A stretch of DNA of 64,000 nucleotides from positions 186,001 through 250,000 of the forward strand of contig NZ_FNRG01000003.1 in the NCBI RefSeq assembly GCF_900107835.1, given 5' to 3'. The stretch is from Oribacterium sp. KHPX15. GTDB lineage: Bacteria > Bacillota > Clostridia > Lachnospirales > Lachnospiraceae. How positions within the stretch are numbered: the first letter of the stretch is position 1; every line of letters begins with the position of its first letter. The position numbers and the translations under genes are program-made. A model generated the notes under the pieces. The model saw only the letters and a list, made by a program, of their open reading frames with translations, was not told the origin of the DNA and made no database searches. Shown here piece by piece: positions 16,004 through 25,370 of this stretch.

Positions 16004-18517
16004 TTGAACAGACAACATATGGATAGAAATAAGATTTACAAGTTTTATAAGATGTTTTTTGCTTTGATAGGGGCAGTATGTATGATACTGGCCCTTGTTC
16101 AGCTTGCTTTCGAAATAAAAAGTGAGTTTATTCCCGGATATCAGAAAGGACCTGATAAGGTTAAGCATAAGGTACTTTTTCTTTCATCCTATGATCCCAT
16201 GTATTATACCTATAAAGATCAGATCAGAGGTATAGAAGATGGACTCTATAGCAATGATATAGAATTTGATATCTGCTATATGGATACGAAAATATATGGC
16301 AGTGACATGGATATAGATGAGTTCTATAAATATTTCAGCAAAAGATACAATAATGATGTAATGCACTATGAGGCGATCCTCCTGGGAGATGATGCCGCAC
16401 TTAAGTTTGCCCTCGAACATCAGGAAGAGCTGTTTAAAGGACTTCCCATGGTGTTTTTCGGTATCAATAGTCTGGATCTGGCGAAGCAGGCAGAGGCCAA
16501 TCCGATGATGACCGGCTTCTATGAACTGGATTATTTTGCGGACACCTTCGAAGAAGCCATAACTCTTTTCCCGGAAAAGAAGAAATTATATGCAATATGC
16601 GATACTTCTCCGGCTGGAAAGGCCGATCTTGAAAAATTCCTGTCATACAGGGGGAGATATCCTGAGTATGATTTCCATGCCATTACTTCAACGGAACTGG
16701 AACCCACAGCTATACTTGAAGCTTTAAAAAAAGTTCCGGAGGATGCCATATTCTTCTTCATGACCTGTTATGATGATAGAAATGGTGAAAGGCATTCACT
16801 TTTTGAAACCACCAGTTTAATCGTGAATAATGTCAAGGCCCCCATTTTCAGACCTTACGCGGAAGGAAGAGAATACGGAGTTCTGGGCGGAACTTATATG
16901 GACTTTACGGTCCAGACAAGAAATGCCGCAGAGATCATTGCTGAAGTTCTGAATAACGGGGCAGATATCTCAACCTATGAGTTATCTTTATATACCCCGA
17001 GCATCACCCAGTACAATTATATGGTACTTAAGCTGTACGGGCTGTCTGAGAATCTGCTTCCCAAGGATACTATATATATAAATAAGCCTGAATCCTTTGT
17101 GGAAGTATATAAAAATATGCTTCCTGTAGCTGTACTTATCATAGTCTCCATGCTGTCCTTTATGGGATCCTTATTGATGGCATTTGAGCAGGAAAAGCAA
17201 AATGTAATAGCCCTGAAAGCTTCCAAAGCACAGCTTGTAAATTCACAGATAAAGTTAATTTATCAGGCCGAGCATGACGATCTTCTGGGTCTCCTTAACA
17301 GACGTGCCATAGTTGATAATCTGAACAGCACCCTGACAACCGATCAGGAATTCACGGTTATAATGCTGGATCTTGACGGGTTTAAGGATATCAACGAGAA
17401 TTACGGCCACGATGTTGGTGACAATCTGCTCAAAGATATAGCAAAGGCTCTTCGTAAATTTGCCGAAAAGAACGGTATGACCTTAGGAAGGTATGGTGGA
17501 GATGAGTTTATAATGTTCGCAGAAGGTAAGATTCTGAATAAAGAATCTCCTTTGGTTGATGACATTATGAATATCTTTTCAAAACCCCTGTCAATAGGCA
17601 GCGGCAATGTGGTAATGTCAGCAAGTGTAGGTATATCCAATTCAGACGGTGAAACACCTCCCGAACAGCATGTCATCAACGCGGAAATTGCAATGTATGA
17701 AGCAAAGAATCGCGGCAAGAACATGGTATTTATTTATGAGGATGACATGAAGCAGAAGGTCATTGAAGAATCCAGGATCAAGGATTCCTTCCTGAAGGCC
17801 TTTGACAATGACGGATTCTATATGAAGTACCAGCCAAAGGTTTCCGCCCAGACAAAGGAGGTCATCGGCTACGAAGCACTTGTAAGACTAAGGGATTCAA
17901 AGTATGGCCCGGGACAGTTTATTCCGGTCATAGAGAAGAGCGGATGGACTTCAAGACTCGGAAGACTTATTACAAAGCTTGTGGTTAAACAGCTTGGCGA
18001 GTGGCAAAAGATGGGGAAGGATATCAAGCCCATATCCATCAATTTCTCCAGTAGACAGATAAATGACACTGATTACTGTAAGTATCTCGAAGCCTTACTG
18101 AAAGAATATAATGTAGATCCAAAGTATGTGCAGATTGAGATAACAGAAAGTCTTTTGATGGAGGAGACTACCATCACAAAAGAGCTGTTTGAGAGCTTCA
18201 GAAACCTCGGAGTTATACTTCTGCTTGATGATTTCGGAACCGGCTATTCGTCACTTGCTTACCTTACTTATGTTCCGGTAGATGATGTAAAGCTCGATAA
18301 GTCACTGGTAGATACTTATCTCTGCGAAGGAAAAGAAGATTTTATCAAAGATGTTATCCGGCTTGTACATGATATGGGTAAGAGCATAACCATAGAAGGT
18401 GTTGAGCAAGAGTGGCAGTATGACAAGCTTCGTGAGTTTAATGCTGATACCATCCAGGGTTACTATTTCTCACCGCCGCTGGATCCGGAAGAGGCTATAG
18501 ATTTCAGAGCAGAGTGA
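16004..18517 (+). CDS. GGDEF-EAL protein with extracytoplasmic ABC-type binding domain
   Basis: 837 aa. TM at about 14-35, then a periplasmic-binding-protein-like domain (about 45-345; LFLSSYDPMYYTYKDQIRG start, like the ABC_sub_bind family), TM at about 368-390, GGDEF domain (about 410-570) with intact YGGDEF, and EAL domain (about 590-835) with YEALVRL, LLDDFGTGYSSLAYL, KLDKSL and IEGVE. Both cyclic di-GMP synthesis and hydrolysis residues are present, so the direction of activity cannot be read from sequence; the binding domain presumably gates it. Start is uncertain: TTG at 16004 has AGGA touching it, ATG at 16019 has AGGA 15 bases ahead. A terminator follows at 18603. Confidence 0.88.
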   Translation: MNRQHMDRNKIYKFYKMFFALIGAVCMILALVQLAFEIKSEFIPGYQKGPDKVKHKVLFLSSYDPMYYTYKDQIRGIEDGLYSNDIEFDICYMDTKIYGSDMDIDEFYKYFSKRYNNDVMHYEAILLGDDAALKFALEHQEELFKGLPMVFFGINSLDLAKQAEANPMMTGFYELDYFADTFEEAITLFPEKKKLYAICDTSPAGKADLEKFLSYRGRYPEYDFHAITSTELEPTAILEALKKVPEDAIFFFMTCYDDRNGERHSLFETTSLIVNNVKAPIFRPYAEGREYGVLGGTYMDFTVQTRNAAEIIAEVLNNGADISTYELSLYTPSITQYNYMVLKLYGLSENLLPKDTIYINKPESFVEVYKNMLPVAVLIIVSMLSFMGSLLMAFEQEKQNVIALKASKAQLVNSQIKLIYQAEHDDLLGLLNRRAIVDNLNSTLTTDQEFTVIMLDLDGFKDINENYGHDVGDNLLKDIAKALRKFAEKNGMTLGRYGGDEFIMFAEGKILNKESPLVDDIMNIFSKPLSIGSGNVVMSASVGISNSDGETPPEQHVINAEIAMYEAKNRGKNMVFIYEDDMKQKVIEESRIKDSFLKAFDNDGFYMKYQPKVSAQTKEVIGYEALVRLRDSKYGPGQFIPVIEKSGWTSRLGRLITKLVVKQLGEWQKMGKDIKPISINFSSRQINDTDYCKYLEALLKEYNVDPKYVQIEITESLLMEETTITKELFESFRNLGVILLLDDFGTGYSSLAYLTYVPVDDVKLDKSLVDTYLCEGKEDFIKDVIRLVHDMGKSITIEGVEQEWQYDKLREFNADTIQGYYFSPPLDPEEAIDFRAE

Positions 18518-18602
18518 GAATATTTATTGAAGTCAAAAAGAAATAATGTTTTATTAATATCGGAGAAATAAAAAATATTTCAAATTGATAATAAAGCGAT
18601 AT

Positions 18603-18648
18603 AATAGGATGTGGACGTCTTTTGACATTCACATCCTATTTTTATTTT
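18603..18648 (+). terminator. Intrinsic terminator
   Basis: An 11-bp perfect stem (18603-18613 with 18630-18640), 16-base loop, then a T-rich run. Ends the GGDEF-EAL transcript. Confidence 0.75.
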
Positions 18649-18712
18649 ACGCAATATTTGAACTGTTAAAAATAATCCGAAAGGATTCTATAGAATGAAG
18701 GGGGATTTAATA

Positions 18713-19885
18713 ATGAACAATTTCAAGTACTATGCACCAACAGAAGTGGTATTCGGAAAAGATGCAGAGAAGGAAACCGGTGAGACTGCAAAGAAATACG
18801 GGAAAAAAGCATTACTTGTTTTCGGAAAGAACAGTGTAAAGAAAAGCGGACTCCTGGACAGAGTTGAAAAATCACTGACTGAAGCAGGAGTAGACTATAA
18901 AGAATATGGCGGAGCAAAGCCAAATCCCACACTTGCTCATGCGGAAGAAGGTGTTAAGGAAGCATTAGCCTATGGTGCCGATATAGTTATCGCTGTAGGC
19001 GGCGGAAGTGCCATAGATACAGCCAAAGCCATTGCCCATGGTACTGCAAATCCTGAATACAAGCTCTGGGACATCTGGACAAAGAAGGTTCCCCTTGAGA
19101 AATCATTGCCTGTTGGTGCCGTGCTTACTATCGCGGCGGCAGGAAGTGAGATGAGTGATTCGGCGGTTCTTACAAACGAAGAGATCGGCAAAAAGGGAGG
19201 CATTAACACTGATTTCAACAGATGCCGTTTTGCCATTATGAATCCGGCTCTTGCTGCAACACTTCCGAAGAATCAGATTGCGGCAGGTGTTGTGGATATA
19301 ATGATGCATACCATGGAACGCTATTTCATACCGGATATCAAGGCAGACCTTACAGATGAAATAGCAGAGGGCCTTATCCGTACAGTGGTCAGCAACGGCG
19401 CAAAGGTGATGGAAGATCCAAATGATTTTGATGCAATGGGTGAGGTATTCTGGGCTTCCAGTCTTTCACACAATAACCTTACGGAGTGCGGAAGAGGCAA
19501 GGATTTCTCGGTACATAAGATCGGTCATGCATTATCCGCAAAGTATGACGTTACACACGGTGCATCCCTCTCTGCGGTTTGGGGAACCTGGGCAAGGGAA
19601 CTCTATGAGGGAGCATTACCTAGATTTGCAAGATTCGCAAGAAAAGTCTGGAACGTAACGGAGACTGATGATCTGAAGGCTGCGAAGGAAGGCATCGAAA
19701 AGACAGAAGATTTCTTCAGATCCATAAACATGCCTGTAAGCCTCACAGAGCTTGGAGTTAAACCTACAGATGAGGATTTCAGAGACCTTGCCATGGATGC
19801 CACCATGAAGGACACCATGAAGCTTTCAAGAATTCGTCCGCTGGACGCTGCAGCGGTTGAAAAGATTTACAGGGCAGCAATGTGA
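18713..19885 (+). CDS. Iron-containing alcohol dehydrogenase
   Basis: 390 aa, family III alcohol dehydrogenase of the butanol-dehydrogenase/YqhD type, reducing aldehydes with NAD(P)H during fermentation. GGGSAIDTAKAIAHG is the dinucleotide-binding loop; metal ligands appear as MMHTMERYF and DFSVHKIGHAL...THGASLS. Start at 18713 is chosen because AGGGGGAT (18698-18705) sits 7-8 bases ahead; an upstream in-frame ATG at 18695 precedes that site. Monocistronic: a terminator precedes it (18603) and another follows (20019). Confidence 0.93.
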   Translation: MNNFKYYAPTEVVFGKDAEKETGETAKKYGKKALLVFGKNSVKKSGLLDRVEKSLTEAGVDYKEYGGAKPNPTLAHAEEGVKEALAYGADIVIAVGGGSAIDTAKAIAHGTANPEYKLWDIWTKKVPLEKSLPVGAVLTIAAAGSEMSDSAVLTNEEIGKKGGINTDFNRCRFAIMNPALAATLPKNQIAAGVVDIMMHTMERYFIPDIKADLTDEIAEGLIRTVVSNGAKVMEDPNDFDAMGEVFWASSLSHNNLTECGRGKDFSVHKIGHALSAKYDVTHGASLSAVWGTWARELYEGALPRFARFARKVWNVTETDDLKAAKEGIEKTEDFFRSINMPVSLTELGVKPTDEDFRDLAMDATMKDTMKLSRIRPLDAAAVEKIYRAAM

Positions 19886-20018
19886 GGAAATATATTTAAA
19901 GTGAATACAGCCGCCCGACCAAATGTTTTTACATCATTCAGTGTATTGGTGGAAATAAGTGCCTTCCTTCTGGGAGACATTGAATCACTAACAGTATGGA
20001 CATAGTATTTAGTTCATT

Positions 20019-20044
20019 GTGCCCGGGGAAACCGGGCACTTTTG
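20019..20044 (+). terminator. Intrinsic terminator
   Basis: An 8-bp GC-rich perfect stem (20019-20026 with 20032-20039), loop GGAAA, then TTTT. Ends the alcohol dehydrogenase transcript. Confidence 0.8.
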
Positions 20045-20069
20045 ATAATGTCAAAAGATATGATATGAT
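20042..20069 (+). promoter_or_regulatory. Probable sigma-A promoter of the MFS gene
   Basis: TTGATA (20042-20047), 16-base spacer, TATGAT (20064-20069). It overlaps the tail of the preceding terminator and lies 45 bases before the MFS start. Confidence 0.55.
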
Positions 20070-20114
20070 TAGGGACATATTTTTTGAAAAAAGAGAGGCT
20101 GTCAGAAAGTACTT

Positions 20115-21299
20115 ATGAACGATGATGCAATAAAGAAAAAACAATTTATATTATGCTGCGGGGCTTTTATCGCAAACGGAATGCTGGCACTTTCCACCGG
20201 ATCGCTGCTCCCGTTTCTGAGAGAGGCCAATGGTCTTGACTATGCATTTTGTGGACTCATTGTAAGTCTTCATTCGGTGGGGAATCTGATATCCGGATTC
20301 TTCGCCGGGACACTTGCCGTGATGATCGGAAGGAAGAAAAGCATACTTCTGTTTGAGACATTCTTTCCGATATCCGTTCTGTTAATGCTTTCGGGAAACA
20401 GATCTCTTCTGGCCTTTGCATTTCTGGCTACGGGACTTGCGAGAGGTGCATGCAGTAATTATTGCAATGTGAAGATCAACTCCATAGCACCGGGAATAGC
20501 CTGGGTTCTGAACTGCCTGCATGCCTGCTTTGCCGTGGGAGCTTTTGTATTCCCGCTTGTGCTGATGCTTTTCACCAGAGCAAACAATGGGTACTGGGTT
20601 TATGCCTGCTGGTTTCTTACGATAGTAGGAGTGATAGCCTGGATTTTATATTTTATCATCCCTGAGGATGATGATAAAAAAACATACAGTGGCGAGACGG
20701 ATGCCAAAGATAAGGTAAGAGAGACCTTAGGCTTTTTCAAAGAGCCGTTGTTTTACATATGCACCGCAACCTTGTTTTTCTATTTATGCGCAGAAACAGG
20801 AGTCATCGGCTGGATGATAACCTACTTCAAGGATACCGGACTTCTGAATCCAAATCTTTCTCAGGTAACCGCAAGCATACTCTGGATAATGATCCTGGCC
20901 GGAAGACTTACGGTGGCATGGCTCTCGACAAAGTATAGGAAAGAAAACCTTCTTCCCGTAATGGGTATAGGCATAGTTGTTTTCTTCCTGGTCCTTATCA
21001 TTTCAAAAACAACCGCACCTATCATTATCGGAATCATGGGCTTCGGATATTCCATGGCGGGGATTTATGCCACAACGGTTTCATTTGCCGGAGAAATCAT
21101 AAAGAAGTACAGTCTGGCATGGAGCTTCATTCTGACCATCGCCAGCCTGGGATCCATCATAATGCCGGCGATCATAGGCCTGATCGCAGAGAATTACGGA
21201 ATAGCTTGGGGAATAAGCAGTATAGCGGTCGCGTTATTTATAGACATGGTTTGTATTATGAAGCTTGTAACCCATGTTAAAAAAACATCCCGCGGTTGA
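20115..21299 (+). CDS. Major facilitator superfamily transporter
   Basis: 394 aa with about 12 membrane helices. Between helices 2 and 3 the MFS motif A is visible as GTLAVMIGRKKSILLF. A cytoplasmic loop at about 180-205 (PEDDDKKTYSGETDAKDK) splits the two six-helix halves. Similar Lachnospiraceae proteins are described as sugar (fucose-permease-like) or multidrug MFS proteins; the substrate cannot be read from sequence. Weak RBS. Own promoter and terminator. Confidence 0.85.
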   Translation: MNDDAIKKKQFILCCGAFIANGMLALSTGSLLPFLREANGLDYAFCGLIVSLHSVGNLISGFFAGTLAVMIGRKKSILLFETFFPISVLLMLSGNRSLLAFAFLATGLARGACSNYCNVKINSIAPGIAWVLNCLHACFAVGAFVFPLVLMLFTRANNGYWVYACWFLTIVGVIAWILYFIIPEDDDKKTYSGETDAKDKVRETLGFFKEPLFYICTATLFFYLCAETGVIGWMITYFKDTGLLNPNLSQVTASILWIMILAGRLTVAWLSTKYRKENLLPVMGIGIVVFFLVLIISKTTAPIIIGIMGFGYSMAGIYATTVSFAGEIIKKYSLAWSFILTIASLGSIIMPAIIGLIAENYGIAWGISSIAVALFIDMVCIMKLVTHVKKTSRG

Positions 21300-21325
21300 T
21301 GCTCATATATTAAGTTTGCTATTTA

Positions 21326-21360
21326 AGAATCAGAGGTGAAACAGCCTCTGATTCTTTTTT
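21326..21360 (+). terminator. Intrinsic terminator
   Basis: An 11-bp perfect stem (21326-21336 with 21345-21355), eight-base loop and a run of six Ts. Ends the MFS transcript. Confidence 0.9.
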
Positions 21361-21508
21361 ATCTATCCGCAGGCGAGAACCGTCCCCGGTGGATAACTCC
21401 GGCGTTGAGATGGTCTTTTGGATATATTACAACGTCTTTATATACATTTGTCTAATATCACAATTGTAAGTGGTTTCATATTTTGAAGTATATTGCAAAT
21501 TGACTAAG

Positions 21509-21544
21509 AAAGCGCTTTACTTTTTCTGCAATTGTCATTATAAT
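21509..21544 (+). promoter_or_regulatory. Promoter with cre-like operator for the TRAP transporter
   Basis: TTTACT (21516-21521), 17-base spacer, TATAAT (21539-21544). The perfect 10-bp palindrome AAAGCGCTTT (21509-21518) overlaps the -35 box and matches the core of LacI/CcpA-family operators, so carbon-catabolite or ligand-controlled repression is expected. Confidence 0.65.
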
Positions 21545-21633
21545 CAAGATATATGTTTATTTAAAAAAAGGATATGAACGTTTAAAACCAAAAAGGTGTA
21601 ACGAAGATTGTCCTACAAATCAGGGAGGTAGAA

Positions 21634-22734
21634 ATGAAGAAGAGAATTTTATCAACACTTTTATGTGCAACTATGCTTGTTTCCATGACAGCCTGCGGAT
21701 CAAAGCCCGCTGCTGATACCGGAAGCACTACAGCAGCACCTGCTGCAACCACACAGGCTGCAGGAGAGGCTAAGGCTGAGACAACCGCAGCACCTGCTGC
21801 TGAGCCTGCAGCTGACGCTATCGTTCTTACTTATGCAGAGGTTAACCCTCTTGACACTATCGTTGGTATGACAGGCCAGAAGTTCAAAGAGGAAGTTGAG
21901 AGCCGTTCAAACGGAAGCATCATCATCGACATTCAGGCAAGTGGTGTACTTGGTTCCGAGAATGAAGTACTTGATGGTATGCTTGGCGGTACAGGCACAG
22001 TTGATATTTCCAGAATTTCAGCATTTGCACTTACAAGTTACGGTGGAGAAAAGTCAAAGCTTCTTTCACTTCCTTATACATTCGTAAGCAGAGACCACTT
22101 CTGGAAGTTCGCAGAGTCAGATCTTGCAAGAGAGTTCCTTGATGAGCCTTCACAGAACGGAACAAACCTTATCGGTCTTTTCTATGGAGAAGAGGGCTTC
22201 CGTCATTTCTTCACAAAGGATCCTGTTTCATCAATCGATGATTTCAAGGGCAAGAAGATCCGTGTATCCAATGACCCTGTAATGGTTGGTCTTGTTTCAG
22301 GTCTTGGCGCTAATGCCACCGAGGTTTCCTTCACAGAGCTTTATTCAGCACTTCAGACAGGTGTATGTGACGGTGCTGAGCAGCCTATCGCAAACTACAA
22401 GTCAAACGCATTTGATGAAGTTGCTCCTAACCTTATCCTTGACGGACATACACTTGGTGCTATCCAGGTAGTTATCACTGAGGAAGCATGGAACAAGCTT
22501 ACAGCAGATCAGCAGAACATCCTTATGGAGGCTGGTAAGGCTGCCGGCGAGTACAACAAGTCAATCTCAGAGCAGAAGGAGAATGAGGTTCTTGAAGGAC
22601 TCAGAGCAAGCGGTGTTAATGTTGTAGACGTTGATGATAAGACTCCATGGCAGGAGGCTACAAAGCAGGTTATCGCTGACAACACAAAGGGACAGGAAGA
22701 TCTCTATCAGCAGATCCTTGATCTTGCCAAGTAA
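21634..22734 (+). CDS. dctP: TRAP transporter solute-binding lipoprotein (DctP family)
   Basis: 366 aa. Lipoprotein signal with lipobox SMTAC (Cys21), an Ala/Thr-rich linker to about residue 60, then the DctP fold: GQKFKEEVESRSNGSI, GTVDISRISAFAL, FRHFFTKDPVSS-type region, the family motif DFKGKKIRVSNDPV (dicarboxylate-binding Arg) and QTGVCDGAEQPIANY. It captures an organic acid or related anion outside the cell and delivers it to the DctQM permease. Perfect RBS GGGAGGT. Codon use is very biased, as in highly expressed genes. Related DctP proteins bind C4-dicarboxylates or sugar acids; the ligand is not determined. Confidence 0.93.
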   Translation: MKKRILSTLLCATMLVSMTACGSKPAADTGSTTAAPAATTQAAGEAKAETTAAPAAEPAADAIVLTYAEVNPLDTIVGMTGQKFKEEVESRSNGSIIIDIQASGVLGSENEVLDGMLGGTGTVDISRISAFALTSYGGEKSKLLSLPYTFVSRDHFWKFAESDLAREFLDEPSQNGTNLIGLFYGEEGFRHFFTKDPVSSIDDFKGKKIRVSNDPVMVGLVSGLGANATEVSFTELYSALQTGVCDGAEQPIANYKSNAFDEVAPNLILDGHTLGAIQVVITEEAWNKLTADQQNILMEAGKAAGEYNKSISEQKENEVLEGLRASGVNVVDVDDKTPWQEATKQVIADNTKGQEDLYQQILDLAK

Positions 22735-22748
22735 TTAAAAACATTGCG

Positions 22749-22780
22749 GAGGCACAGTCGCATAACTGTGCCTCTTTTTT
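22749..22780 (+). terminator. Intra-operon terminator between binding protein and permease genes
   Basis: A 10-bp perfect stem (22749-22758 with 22765-22774), six-base loop and six Ts, only 23 bases before dctQ. Partial termination here would give more binding protein than permease. Confidence 0.85.
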
Positions 22781-22802
22781 AAAAGTCTTAAGGAGGTAAA
22801 TA

Positions 22803-23336
22803 ATGGAAAACTTTTTCAGAACTGTAGATAAAGCTAAGCCTGTCTATGATGCTGTATATAAGTTCGTTCTTTTATTGTGCAAGATCCTGCTTATAGGAGA
22901 TATATTACTTGTTAGTTTTGCGGTGCTGGCGCGATACCTTGAATTCATACCTCATCAGGCATGGGTTGAAGAGGTTGTACTTACACTGATGTCCTATATG
23001 GCAGTTCTTTCGGCATCTCTCGCCATCAGAAAGAAGGCGCATATAAGAATGACGGCATTCGACAGATATCTGCCTGAAGGTCTGGTTATATTCCTGGATA
23101 TCGTTGCCGATGTCTTTGTGCTTATTCTTGCAGTGATAATGATCGTTGTGGGCTGGCAGTATGCAACCACCCTGGGAAGCAAGGGAACATTCATAAGTAT
23201 CACATGGCTTTCCAGAGCATGGTACTATTACCCGATTCCTGTTGCGGGAGTAGCGATGCTTATTTTTGAAATTGAGTCCATCTACGGACATGTCAGAAGA
23301 TTGTTCATCAAAGATGAGAAGAAGGAGGTACAGTAA
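22803..23336 (+). CDS. dctQ: TRAP transporter small permease (DctQ family)
   Basis: 177 aa with four membrane helices (about 22-45, 58-75, 97-120, 140-160). Residues LARYLEFIPHQAWVEEVVL and the SLAIRKKAHIRMTAFDRYLP segment are typical of DctQ. It pairs with the large subunit to form the sodium- or proton-driven permease. Start has a perfect AAGGAGGT 6 bases ahead. Its stop overlaps the dctM start by one base. Confidence 0.92.
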   Translation: MENFFRTVDKAKPVYDAVYKFVLLLCKILLIGDILLVSFAVLARYLEFIPHQAWVEEVVLTLMSYMAVLSASLAIRKKAHIRMTAFDRYLPEGLVIFLDIVADVFVLILAVIMIVVGWQYATTLGSKGTFISITWLSRAWYYYPIPVAGVAMLIFEIESIYGHVRRLFIKDEKKEVQ

Positions 23337-24637
23337 TGGTTATAAACAGCGCCGCTATAGCGGTTCTTCTCGGAACATTCGCAATAATGATCTTTCTGCG
23401 TTTCCATGTAGCATACGCAGTAGCATTATCATCCATAGCATGCCTGATGTATCAGGGACTTCCCCTTTCCACCATATCACAGCAGATGATCAAGGGTATC
23501 AGATCCTTCTCACTTATGGCTGTTCCTTTCTTCATCACCATGGGTGTTCTCATGGGAACCGGCGGAATTTCTGAAAAGCTCATCGATCTTGCCGACGCCT
23601 GTGTTGGCTGGATGACCGGCGGTATGGCCATGGTTAATATCGTTGCCTCATACTTCTTCGGTGGAATTTCCGGATCCGCATCGGCAGATACAGCATCTCT
23701 CGGTAGTATCCTTATCCCCATGATGGTTGAGCAGGGTTATGATGATGATTTTTCAACCGCTGTAACCATCACATCTTCCTGCGAAGGACTCCTGGTTCCA
23801 CCAAGCCACAATATGGTCATCTATGCCATGAGTGCAGGCGGAATCTCTGTAGGAAGCCTTTTCCTTGCAGGATACGTTCCGGGCGCACTGCTTGCGATTT
23901 CCCTTATGATAGGTTCATATATTATTTCAAAAAAAAGAAACTATCCAAAGGGTGCAAAGTTCTCTCTTCAGAATCTCGGAAAACAGCTGGTTAAATCCTT
24001 CTGGGCACTTGCTGCGGTTATCATCGTAGTAGTAGGTGTTGTAGGTGGATGGTTCACAGCAACCGAGTCTGCTGCTATCGCTGTAATCTACAGTCTCATA
24101 GTCAGTGTTTACATTTACAAAGGACTTAACTGGAAGGGTGTATGGGAATCACTTGAGAAGTGCGTAGATACTCTCGCAATAGTACTCATACTTATCTCTA
24201 CCTCCAGCGTATTCGGATACTGCCTCACAACACTTCATGTTCCTGAGATTGCAGCCAATGCTGTTGTCGGAGTCACCGATAACCCTGTAGTTATCGCTCT
24301 TTTACTTAACCTGATACTTCTTATACTCGGATGTATCATGGATATGGCACCTATCATCCTGATAGCTACACCGATCCTTCTTCCTATAGCAAAGAGCATA
24401 GGCATCGATCCGGTACAGTTCGGAATCATGATGGTACTTAACTGCGGTATCGGACTTCTCACACCTCCTGTAGGTGCGGTACTTTTCATAGGTTCTGCAG
24501 TTGGTAAAGTAAAGATGGAGAGAGTTGTAAAGGCAACACTTCCATTCTATATCTGCATGATCATCGCCCTTTTGCTTATTACCTTTATTCCTGCAATTTC
24601 TCTGGGTGTTCCAAGAATGTTCGGATATGCAGGTTAA
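23336..24637 (+). CDS. dctM: TRAP transporter large permease (DctM family)
   Basis: 433 aa, about 12 membrane helices. DctM marks: FFGGISGSASADTASLGSILIPMM near residue 105-125, PPSHNMVIYA, GGWFTATESAAIAV, and LTPPVGAVLFIGSAVG near the C-terminus. It is the ion-coupled channel subunit of the TRAP importer. Start ATG overlaps the dctQ stop, with AAGGAGGT ahead. A long terminator hairpin follows at 24684. Confidence 0.94.
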   Translation: MVINSAAIAVLLGTFAIMIFLRFHVAYAVALSSIACLMYQGLPLSTISQQMIKGIRSFSLMAVPFFITMGVLMGTGGISEKLIDLADACVGWMTGGMAMVNIVASYFFGGISGSASADTASLGSILIPMMVEQGYDDDFSTAVTITSSCEGLLVPPSHNMVIYAMSAGGISVGSLFLAGYVPGALLAISLMIGSYIISKKRNYPKGAKFSLQNLGKQLVKSFWALAAVIIVVVGVVGGWFTATESAAIAVIYSLIVSVYIYKGLNWKGVWESLEKCVDTLAIVLILISTSSVFGYCLTTLHVPEIAANAVVGVTDNPVVIALLLNLILLILGCIMDMAPIILIATPILLPIAKSIGIDPVQFGIMMVLNCGIGLLTPPVGAVLFIGSAVGKVKMERVVKATLPFYICMIIALLLITFIPAISLGVPRMFGYAG

Positions 24638-24683
24638 TGCAGGATAAAATGACATAAGTGGCATAAATTAATAGCTTGAGATG

Positions 24684-24730
24684 TACGGGGACGTAGAGGA
24701 TAATAGATATATCCTATACGTTCCCGTTTT
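24684..24730 (+). terminator. Terminator of the TRAP operon
   Basis: A 17-bp stem with two imperfect positions (24685-24701 with 24711-24727), nine-base loop and TTTT. Confidence 0.8.
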
Positions 24731-24876
24731 GATACCGCAAAGATTCAGGTTGTTGGAGCCGGGAACGTTATCTGAACGGAATTAGTTTTTCGTATGATGA
24801 TGTCATATATCAGTATTTTGAAATGAATTCAAAATTTCTTGCGGCTCTATTTTGACAGGTAGTGGAGGATTTTTTA

Positions 24877-25350
24877 TTGAAATATCAGTTTAAGATGGAC
24901 ATAAGTGCTTCCGAATTGTTCTATATAACAATGTCCAGAACCTACAGATCCCTGGCCGGGACAGTAAACATCGTTTTTACTGTTGCAATGTTTATACTTG
25001 CGTTTAAATTCCTGGGAACTGCCAATATGTTTTATAAAATTTTGATCATATTCGGCTGCTTACTGTTCCCCGTTATTCACCCACTTGCGATATACGGACA
25101 GAGCATCAAACAGAAGGAAAGCATGCCTGAGGGTGTGGTTCTCGGCTTTGATGACAGCGGAATGCATGTTGAACAGGGAGACAAACATGAAGATATCCCA
25201 TGGAGCAGAATTCCAAAGGTTATAAAACAGAAAAACATGGTGATAGTCATGTCGGACAAGCTGCATGGGTACATGTTGACGGATCGGGTTTTGGGGAATA
25301 AGAAGGAAGAGTTTTATAATTTTGCGTTGGGAAAAATCAACCGGGATTAA
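24877..25350 (+). CDS. YcxB-like membrane protein
   Basis: 157 aa. Two membrane helices (about 28-48 and 52-75) followed by a soluble C-terminal YcxB-like domain, FDDSGMHVEQGDKHEDIPWSR then VIVMSDKLHGYML. YcxB-family proteins have no established function. The TTG at 24877 is chosen because GGAGGA (24864-24869) lies 7 bases ahead; an in-frame GTG at 24862 precedes that site. It stands alone on this strand, with a remnant of a different gene after it. Confidence 0.65.
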   Translation: MKYQFKMDISASELFYITMSRTYRSLAGTVNIVFTVAMFILAFKFLGTANMFYKILIIFGCLLFPVIHPLAIYGQSIKQKESMPEGVVLGFDDSGMHVEQGDKHEDIPWSRIPKVIKQKNMVIVMSDKLHGYMLTDRVLGNKKEEFYNFALGKINRD

Positions 25351-25370
25351 TGAGGATTTAAAATGATTGA

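Larger units (their letters stand above)
21300..21633 (+). other. Control region upstream of the TRAP operon
   Basis: A 334-base gap containing the MFS terminator (21326-21360), a cre-like palindrome and a promoter (21509-21544), then about 90 bases of leader with no obvious structure. Confidence 0.6.
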
